This document shows positions 58,326-64,000 of a stretch of 64,000 nucleotides of DNA, one piece after another; positions within the stretch are counted from its first letter, which is position 1, and the number at the start of each line of letters is the position of its first letter. The position numbers and the translations under genes are program-made. The DNA is from Phytohabitans rumicis (GTDB lineage: Bacteria; Actinomycetota; Actinomycetes; Mycobacteriales; Micromonosporaceae), in the NCBI RefSeq assembly GCF_011764445.1, contig NZ_BLPG01000001.1, forward strand, positions 4,216,001 to 4,280,000, written 5' to 3'. The notes beneath the pieces are model-generated. The model searched no databases and was not told the origin of the DNA. It worked only from the letters and a program-made list of their open reading frames with translations.

Positions 58326-60578
58326 GTGACTACGCACCGACGGGCCTGGATGCTACGCGCCGGTGTAGTCGGGGCGCTGGCTGTCGGCGCTCTCGTCGCC
58401 GTCCCCACACCAGCTCTGGCTGATGACCCCACAGTTCAGATCACCAATCTGTCGTCTGGCTCGCTGAGCTCTGGGCAGCAGGCGACCCTCCAGTTCACCG
58501 TCAAGAACAATGACGACACGCCAGGGTCCTTTCAGATCAACGTAGAGACCTTTGACGGACTGTCATGCAACGGTGACTGCGACCTGCAGCGCTTAATCGG
58601 CGTAGATCAGACTCAGACCTTCACCGCGACCCTGGTCGGCGGCAACGTGGGTGCTGGTCAAACCAAGTCGGGCACGCTCCGCATCAGGGCGCAGGGTCCC
58701 GACGGTAACGGCCAGGCCGAGCGAGGCATGACCGTCAAGGGCGCGGAGCAGCAGCAGGCTGTTAAGCAGGTGTCCGGGAAGGTGAAGGACACCGCGACCG
58801 GCGACGCGATCGAGGGCGCATCGGTCGCCCTGCTCGACTCGCAGCGGCACAACTGCACGACGACGACCAACAGCAGCGGTAGCTACAAGTTCACGTCGTG
58901 TGAGGGCCAGCCCATCGCGCCCGGCGAGATCCTGGTCGGGGTGTCGCACGAGGACTACGCCCAGGTCGACGAGAAGCAGGTCAACGGCGTCGCCGGCCAG
59001 TCTGTGACGGTTGGCACGTTCGCGTTGAAGTCCGCGAAGGCGGCGACCCCCTCCGCGACCGCGGCCGCCTCGCCTTCTGAGGAGCCGGCGGCCACCGAGG
59101 AAGAGGAGACGGCGGGACCCACGGGCGTCGCCGTCGACAACGCCTCCAGTGAGGACTCCGGCGGCGGCATGGGTTCGTGGCTGCTCATCATCGTGGGTGG
59201 TCTGCTCGTCGCGCTCGGTGTCGGCGCGATCGTCCTGCTCGTCATACGGCGCAAGCAGGACGACGGCGATCCCGAGGACGAGCCCGAGCCGGCGCGCGGC
59301 GGTCCGCGTGCCCCGGTGCCCGGCTCGCAGGGCGTCTACCATCCGGCCCCCGACGCCACTCGCGTGGCCGGTGCGGGCATGGGCCCCGGCCCGGGGATGG
59401 GCGGACGGCCCTCGCTGGCCGACGCGCCGACGATGATGCACAGCCCGGTGCCGCCGGTCGACGAGTTCCCCGACCCGTACGGCGCCCCGATGCCTCCTCA
59501 GGGCCCTGGCTACGGCGGTCAGGGCGCTGGTGGCTACGCACCGACCCAGGCCGGCTACGGCGCCCCTGCAGGCGCGGCGGGTGCGTACGGCGCCCCCCAG
59601 GGCGGCCCCAACGGCTACGGCGGCCCGGCCGCCGGTCCCACGAGCGGCGCCGGCACGTATGGCCGCCCGACGAGCAGTGGCGGGGCGTACGGCGGTCCGC
59701 CGCCCGGCGGCCCCACGAGCGGCAGCGGCTACGGCCCGCCCGCCGGCCAGACCAGCGGTGGCGGCTACGGCCCGCCGGCCAGCCCGAACGGCGCCGGCTA
59801 CGGTCCGCCCCCCGGCCAGGGCGGCGGATACGGCGGCGGTCCTGCCAACGGATACGGCGGTCCGGCCGCGCCGGCCAACGGCTATGGCGGTCCGGCCGCG
59901 CCCGGCGGCGGATACGGCAGCCCGGCGGCACCGGCCGGCCCGTACGCGGGTCCCGGCGCGGGCCGGCAGGACGACGGGTACGGCGGCGGTCGCGGTGACT
60001 ACGGCGCTCCCGGCGGTGGCGGAGACTACGGCGCTCCCGCGGGCGGCTATGGCGCCCCCGCGCAGAACGGTGGCTACGGCGGCGGCGACCGGTACGACGA
60101 GCCGACCGGCCGCTGGGACGGCAACAGCGCCGGCGGAGCGGGCGGCTACGGCCAGGCTCCCGCCGCGCCCTACGAGTCCGGCCAGTACGGCGGCGGTGGC
60201 GGCTACCAGCCCGAGCCGGACCGGGGTGGCTACGCTCCCGCCGGCGGGTACGACCAGCAGGGCGGCTACGGCCAGCAGGACGCCGGCCAGTACGGCCAGC
60301 CGAGCGCCGGCACCGGCTACGAGCCGCAGCAGCCCGGCGGTTACGGCGGCGCGGGTGGCTACGGCGGCTACGAGCAGCAGCAGCCCGGTGGTTACGACCA
60401 GCGCGGCGGGTACGTGCCGGAGCAGCGTGGCGGCTACGACCAGCACGGGTACGACCAGAGCGGTCAGGGCGGCTACTACGACGACCAGGCGAACGGCCAG
60501 CAGCCGCCCCGCCACGGCGGACCGCAGCAGCCGGCCGGGCGTGCCGAGCGCCGTTCCCTCGACTGGCTGGACGACTAG
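58326..60578 (+). CDS. Membrane protein with external Ig/CnaB-like domains and long Gly/Tyr/Pro/Gln-rich tail
   Basis: 750 residues. Signal peptide (MTTHRRAWMLRAG to PALADDP), a CARDB-like Ig domain (about 35-130), a carboxypeptidase-regulatory/CnaB-like domain (about 145-235; VKDTATGDAIEGASVALLDS), a Ser/Glu linker and a transmembrane helix (SWLLIIVGGLLVALGVGAIV) near residue 290. About 440 low-complexity residues follow, dominated by GYG, GGY, PAG and QQPGGY units, and the protein ends SLDWLDD. The tail should be cytoplasmic and intrinsically disordered. GTG 58326 is favoured over 58320 because GGAAGG is at a better distance. Role unknown. Confidence 0.88.
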   Translation: MTTHRRAWMLRAGVVGALAVGALVAVPTPALADDPTVQITNLSSGSLSSGQQATLQFTVKNNDDTPGSFQINVETFDGLSCNGDCDLQRLIGVDQTQTFTATLVGGNVGAGQTKSGTLRIRAQGPDGNGQAERGMTVKGAEQQQAVKQVSGKVKDTATGDAIEGASVALLDSQRHNCTTTTNSSGSYKFTSCEGQPIAPGEILVGVSHEDYAQVDEKQVNGVAGQSVTVGTFALKSAKAATPSATAAASPSEEPAATEEEETAGPTGVAVDNASSEDSGGGMGSWLLIIVGGLLVALGVGAIVLLVIRRKQDDGDPEDEPEPARGGPRAPVPGSQGVYHPAPDATRVAGAGMGPGPGMGGRPSLADAPTMMHSPVPPVDEFPDPYGAPMPPQGPGYGGQGAGGYAPTQAGYGAPAGAAGAYGAPQGGPNGYGGPAAGPTSGAGTYGRPTSSGGAYGGPPPGGPTSGSGYGPPAGQTSGGGYGPPASPNGAGYGPPPGQGGGYGGGPANGYGGPAAPANGYGGPAAPGGGYGSPAAPAGPYAGPGAGRQDDGYGGGRGDYGAPGGGGDYGAPAGGYGAPAQNGGYGGGDRYDEPTGRWDGNSAGGAGGYGQAPAAPYESGQYGGGGGYQPEPDRGGYAPAGGYDQQGGYGQQDAGQYGQPSAGTGYEPQQPGGYGGAGGYGGYEQQQPGGYDQRGGYVPEQRGGYDQHGYDQSGQGGYYDDQANGQQPPRHGGPQQPAGRAERRSLDWLDD

Positions 60579-60585
60579 CCACTAG

Positions 60586-61746
60586 CTAGCGGACGAGAGC
60601 CCGGCCGCCCTTGATGACCAAGGCGCGCGCCGGGTGCGTCACCACCGCCTCGGCGGGTGTGCGCGCGTCCACCACCACGAGGTCGGCCGGCGCACCCACG
60701 GTCAGGCCGTACGCGGCCAGCCCGAGCACCCGCGCCCCGCCGTACGTGGCGGCCTCCAGCGCCAGCTCGATGTCCTCATCGCGGCGGAACGTGCTGCGAT
60801 ACGCCACGTGCATGGCCCGCTCCAGCATGTCACCGCTGCCGTACGGGCCCCACAGGTCGCGGATGCCGTCGTGTCCACACGCGACGGTGACGCCGGCCGC
60901 GCGCAGCTTCTTGATCGGCGGTACCGGGAAGTTGTAGACCGCCCCCGTCACGATCGCCACGCCGGCCTCGGCCAGCCGTACGGCGATCCGGTCCTGGGTC
61001 GCCTCGTCCGCCTGGCCCAACCCGTACGCGTGACTGACAGTGACCCGCCCGCCGAGCCCGGTGGCCGCCGTGCGCTCGGCGATCAGCTCCAGCTGCCAGG
61101 TGCCGAGTGTGCCGGCGTCGTGCAGGTGGATGTCGATCCCGGCGCCGTACCGCTCGGCGAGCCCGAACACCACGTCGAGGTGCCGCACCGGATCCCGGTC
61201 GAACCCGGCCGGATCGAGGCCGCCGATCGTGCCGACGCCACTCTTGAGGGCCTCTTCGAGCAGCTCGGCGGTGCCCGGGTTGGCGAGGATGCCGTACTGC
61301 GGGAAGGCCACCTGCTCGACGGTGATCCGGCCGGCCATCCGCTCGGCCGCCGCGCATACGGCGTCCACACCGGACAGACCGAGGGCCGGGTCGATGTCGG
61401 TGTGGCTACGCACATACGACGTGCCGGCGGCGACCATCCGCTCCAGCAGGGCGACGATGTTGTCCACATTGGGCAGACCCAGCTCGCCCCGGCGCCGGCG
61501 CTCGGTGTCGATCCGGTCGGTCAGCGCGTCGCCGGCGGTGTGCGGCACCCACTCCCCGCCGAAGTGCGTCTTGTCCAGATGGCAGTGCGCCTCGACCATG
61601 CCGGGCAGCACGAGCTTGCCGGCGAGTTCGATGACCTCCACGCCCTCGGGCGGTTCAATGCCCGCCGCAACCCGCGAGATCTCCCCGCCGCGAACGAGAA
61701 CGTCCACCGCCCCGTGCTTCCACACCCGCCCGCCCCGCAGCAACAT
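60586..61746 (-). CDS. Cytosine-deaminase-like amidohydrolase
   Basis: 386 residues. Metal-dependent TIM-barrel hydrolase of the CodA/isocytosine group: metal ligands in VEAHCHLDKTHFG, the motif RSHTDIDPALG, HLHDAGTLGTWQLE, VTVSHAYGLGQ and ACGHDGIRDLWGPYGSGD. It deaminates or hydrolyses a cyclic amide such as cytosine or a related ring; exact substrate open. It converges on the preceding gene with a 7-bp gap, and the stretch upstream of its start carries a family-2 palindrome. A link to nucleobase salvage would fit the purine genes nearby. Confidence 0.9.
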   Translation of the reverse strand: MLLRGGRVWKHGAVDVLVRGGEISRVAAGIEPPEGVEVIELAGKLVLPGMVEAHCHLDKTHFGGEWVPHTAGDALTDRIDTERRRRGELGLPNVDNIVALLERMVAAGTSYVRSHTDIDPALGLSGVDAVCAAAERMAGRITVEQVAFPQYGILANPGTAELLEEALKSGVGTIGGLDPAGFDRDPVRHLDVVFGLAERYGAGIDIHLHDAGTLGTWQLELIAERTAATGLGGRVTVSHAYGLGQADEATQDRIAVRLAEAGVAIVTGAVYNFPVPPIKKLRAAGVTVACGHDGIRDLWGPYGSGDMLERAMHVAYRSTFRRDEDIELALEAATYGGARVLGLAAYGLTVGAPADLVVVDARTPAEAVVTHPARALVIKGGRALVR

Positions 61747-61762
61747 GTGACCAAAATAGCCG

Positions 61763-61830
61763 CGCGTTGATCAGGGACTAACCCTTCCGGCGCGCCGCAA
61801 CACGCCAGAGTTACTCCCTGATCACCGGGG
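61763..61830. repeat. Family-2 palindromic repeat, copy 3
   Basis: CGCGTTGATCAGGGA and TCCCTGATCACCGGGG arms enclose a loop with GCCGCAACACGCCAGAG. The loop and arms match copy 1 (17530) and the reverse of copy 2 (27545). The stop codon of the comB-like gene (61822-61824) is inside the right arm. Confidence 0.85.
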
Positions 61831-62583
61831 GATGGGGGTGAAGACGCCGTTACGCAGGACGGGGACTCCCTCGGAGGTGGCGACCGCGACTGCCAGGTCT
61901 ACGTCGGCGGTGAAGCCGCGTTCGGTCAGCTCGCGGCCGGAGGCGGAGCCGCGGACGGCCGCCGGGACGTCCGGGACGCTGGCCAGCGCGGCAAGCGCGA
62001 CGGCCGCTTCCACGGAGAGGCCGCCGGGGGCGTCGATCAGGCCGTCGAGGATCGCGGCCGCGCCGAGCAGGTCCTCCACGCACGGGCGCAGCGTGCCGTC
62101 GGGCCACTGCTCCCCGGACGCGATCACGCCGATGGGGGCGTCCAAACTTCCGTACCCCTGGCTGAGGAGCCAGCGCGCGACGGCGGGTGCGTTGCGGAGG
62201 CAGCCGGCGAGGACCGGATGGCCGGTGGCACTGGCCGCGGCCGAGATGGCCGAGCCGTTCGGCGAGGGCAGCACCAGGTCGGGGACGACCGGCGCGGACC
62301 GCAGGCTGGCCGGCGACAGCGACCACGGCCGGTCGGCGGTCACCGCTCCGCGACCGACGGCCGCGACCGCGCCCACCCGGCGGGCGTAGTCGTCGGCCTG
62401 GGCGCCCCACGGAAACGGGTGGACCCGCATGCCGCGCCCGGCCGCGACGTCGACCGAGGTGGTGAAGGAGAGCACGTCGACCACGACGAGTACGGCGCAG
62501 ACCCGGCCCAGCTCAGCCGCGCCGGCCAGACCCCACTCGAACCGGACCCCTGCCCCGGACTGGGCGTAGACCGACTCAGCCAC
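61822..62583 (-). CDS. 2-phosphosulfolactate phosphatase (ComB) family protein
   Basis: 253 residues, GTG 62583 overlapping the purL stop by 8 nt. ComB-fold signatures: [59 protein letters not shown] and [15 protein letters not shown]. ComB removes phosphate from 2-phosphosulfolactate in coenzyme M synthesis; actinobacterial homologues have no established substrate. Its stop codon falls within a palindromic repeat. Confidence 0.88.
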   Translation of the reverse strand: MAESVYAQSGAGVRFEWGLAGAAELGRVCAVLVVVDVLSFTTSVDVAAGRGMRVHPFPWGAQADDYARRVGAVAAVGRGAVTADRPWSLSPASLRSAPVVPDLVLPSPNGSAISAAASATGHPVLAGCLRNAPAVARWLLSQGYGSLDAPIGVIASGEQWPDGTLRPCVEDLLGAAAILDGLIDAPGGLSVEAAVALAALASVPDVPAAVRGSASGRELTERGFTADVDLAVAVATSEGVPVLRNGVFTPIPR

Positions 62584-64000
62584 CGGCGCCGAAGAGCTTC
62601 GGCAGGGTTGCCGTGTGCGCCTCACGCAGCTCTTCGAGGCCGATCGTGAACTGGTCGCGCACCTCGAGCACGCCACCGCTCTCGTCGGTCACGCCGAGCG
62701 CGGTCCACGCCACGCCGTGCTCGGTGCACAGCGCCGTGAACGCCTTCTCCTGCCCGTGCGGCACCGCGACCATGGCACGGCCGGCCGACTCGCTGAAGAG
62801 GTAGACGAACGGCATCGAGCCGCTCGCGAACTCCTCCGGCAACGCGACCCGGGCGCCGACCCCGCGGCGCAGGCTGGCCTCGACCAGCACCTGGATCAGG
62901 CCGCCGTCGGAGAGGTCGTGCGCCGCGGACAGGTGACCGACGCGCGCAGCCTCGGCCAGCAGCCCGGCGAGGGCGCGCTCACGGCCCAGGTCGACCCGCG
63001 GGGGCACGCCACCGAGGTGCTCGTGCGTCACCCAGGCCCACTCCGAGCCGGACAGCTCCAGCCGGGTCTCGCCGAGCAGGAAGATGATGTCGCCCTCGGG
63101 GTGGGCCGGCTTGGGGAAGCCCATCGGCACCCGCTTGGCGACGTCGTCGAGCACGCCGAGCACGCCCACGACCGGCGTCGGGTGGATCGCCGCCGCGCCG
63201 GTCTGGTTGTAGAAGCTGACGTTGCCGCCGGTGACCGGGATGCCCAGCTCGGCACAGCCGTCGGCCAGGCCGCGCACCGCCTCGGCGAACTGCCACATCA
63301 CGCTCGGGTCTTCGGGCGAGCCGAAGTTGAGGCAGTTGGTCACCGCGAGCGGCAGGGCGCCGGTCACGGCCACGTTCCGGTACGCCTCGGCCAGCGCGAG
63401 CTTGGCGCCCTCGTACGGGTCGAGCCGGGCGTACCGGCCGTTGCCGTCGACGGACAGCGCCACGCCCAGGCCGGTGCGCTCGTCGACCCGGAGCACGCCG
63501 GCGTCCTCGGGCTGGGCCAGGACGGTGTTGCCAAGCACGTAGCGGTCGTACTGCTCGGTGACCCAGGTCTTGTCGCACAGGTTCGGCGAGGCGATCATGC
63601 GCAGCACGGTCTCGCGCAGGTCGTCGGGGGTCGACGGGCGCGGCAGCGTCTCGGCGCGGTCGGCCTGCAGCAGGATCCGGTCGGCGGGCTCGCGCACCGG
63701 GCGGGCGTACACCGGGCCGTCGTCGGCCAGCGAGCCCGGCGGCACGTCGACCACCGTGTACCCCTGCCAGGTGATCGTGAGGCGCCCCGGCAGGCCGTCC
63801 GGCCCGGGCGGGGTGACCTCGCCGATCGCGGTGGCCTGCACGCCCCAGCGCGCGGCGGTCTTCAGCACCGTCTCAAGCTGATCCGGCGTCACGATCAGGA
63901 GCATCCGCTCCTGCGACTCGCTGGCCAGGATCTCCTGCGGCACCATCGACGGCTCGCGCAGCGGCACCCGGTCCAGCTCCACCCGCATGCCGGTGCCGGC
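62576..64000 (-). CDS. purL: Phosphoribosylformylglycinamidine synthase subunit PurL (3' part)
   Basis: The C-terminal 474 residues; the frame is open to the right edge, so the start is outside the window. It converts FGAR to FGAM with ATP and glutamine-derived ammonia, one step before PurM. Visible: [53 protein letters not shown] and [20 protein letters not shown]. It uses the small-subunit (PurS/PurQ) type architecture. It is separated from purF by five other genes. Confidence 0.95.
   Translation of the reverse strand, partial: AGTGMRVELDRVPLREPSMVPQEILASESQERMLLIVTPDQLETVLKTAARWGVQATAIGEVTPPGPDGLPGRLTITWQGYTVVDVPPGSLADDGPVYARPVREPADRILLQADRAETLPRPSTPDDLRETVLRMIASPNLCDKTWVTEQYDRYVLGNTVLAQPEDAGVLRVDERTGLGVALSVDGNGRYARLDPYEGAKLALAEAYRNVAVTGALPLAVTNCLNFGSPEDPSVMWQFAEAVRGLADGCAELGIPVTGGNVSFYNQTGAAAIHPTPVVGVLGVLDDVAKRVPMGFPKPAHPEGDIIFLLGETRLELSGSEWAWVTHEHLGGVPPRVDLGRERALAGLLAEAARVGHLSAAHDLSDGGLIQVLVEASLRRGVGARVALPEEFASGSMPFVYLFSESAGRAMVAVPHGQEKAFTALCTEHGVAWTALGVTDESGGVLEVRDQFTIGLEELREAHTATLPKLFGAGG

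Overview
The window is very GC-rich, densely packed actinobacterial chromosome. A Micromonosporaceae-type organism (Actinoplanes, Phytohabitans, Dactylosporangium or Micromonospora relatives) fits best. The evidence is the codon use, the conserved block bldC - amino acid dehydrogenase - DUF3073 - purM - purF - purL (also found in Streptomyces), a Gram-positive Tad pilus locus without a secretin, and the ECF41 and SigE-type sigma factors. No transposase, integrase, prophage or CRISPR array is visible.

Layout. 0-7.6 kb: a truncated LuxR regulator, a secreted subtilisin, a dNTPase, an XRE regulator, and an ABC exporter with a small HTH regulator. 7.9-17.4 kb: a Tad/Flp pilus locus (prepilin peptidase, lipoprotein, secreted protein, SAF/CpaB, CpaE-like, CpaF, TadB, TadC, pilin-like, TadE, TadE, TadG-like, LysM). 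17.8-22.6 kb: an ECF41 sigma factor diverging from an NAD(P)-binding partner, then a PAP2 enzyme, a ScyD/E-like propeller and an EamA transporter. 22.6-28.6 kb: an alpha-glucoside operon (binding protein, two permeases, GH13 glucosidase) with its LacI regulator. 28.7-33 kb: a flavin disulfide reductase and carotenoid genes crtB, crtI, idi. 33-36 kb: polysaccharide deacetylase, tRNA-Glu/Asp/Phe, NUDIX, small proteins and a thioesterase. 36-38.6 kb: a binding protein with an apparently permuted domain order and two proteins made of DxDxDG calcium-loop repeats. 38.7-50 kb: PrsW protease, a SigE-type sigma factor with a membrane partner, diverging from a four-gene MacB/FtsX ABC system. 50.4-64 kb: bldC, a valine dehydrogenase-like enzyme, DUF3073, a two-gene radical SAM/RiPP cassette, purM, purF, a small conserved protein, a Gly/Tyr/Pro-rich membrane protein, an amidohydrolase, a ComB-like protein and the 3' part of purL.

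Main observations. (1) The radical SAM/SPASM enzyme at 53739-54851 overlaps a 72-residue precursor-like gene whose C-terminus is rich in aromatic-X-Asn triplets. This looks like a three-residue-cyclophane RiPP cassette set inside an otherwise core purine/bldC block. (2) At least eight genes (cpaF, the maltose-type binding protein, crtI, the deacetylase, NUDIX, PrsW, the SigE partner and purF) need exactly one extra G or C in a short G/C run to read through. The uniform direction and context point to systematic single-base deletions in this assembly rather than decay. (3) Two families of dispersed palindromic repeats share GATCAAGG or TGATCAGGGA arms. All five copies of the first family lie in gaps between convergent genes, arranged singly or as inverted pairs. 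Two of three copies of the second supply the stop codon of the adjacent gene. (4) The binding protein at 36184-37521 carries its C-terminal lobe ahead of its N-terminal lobe.
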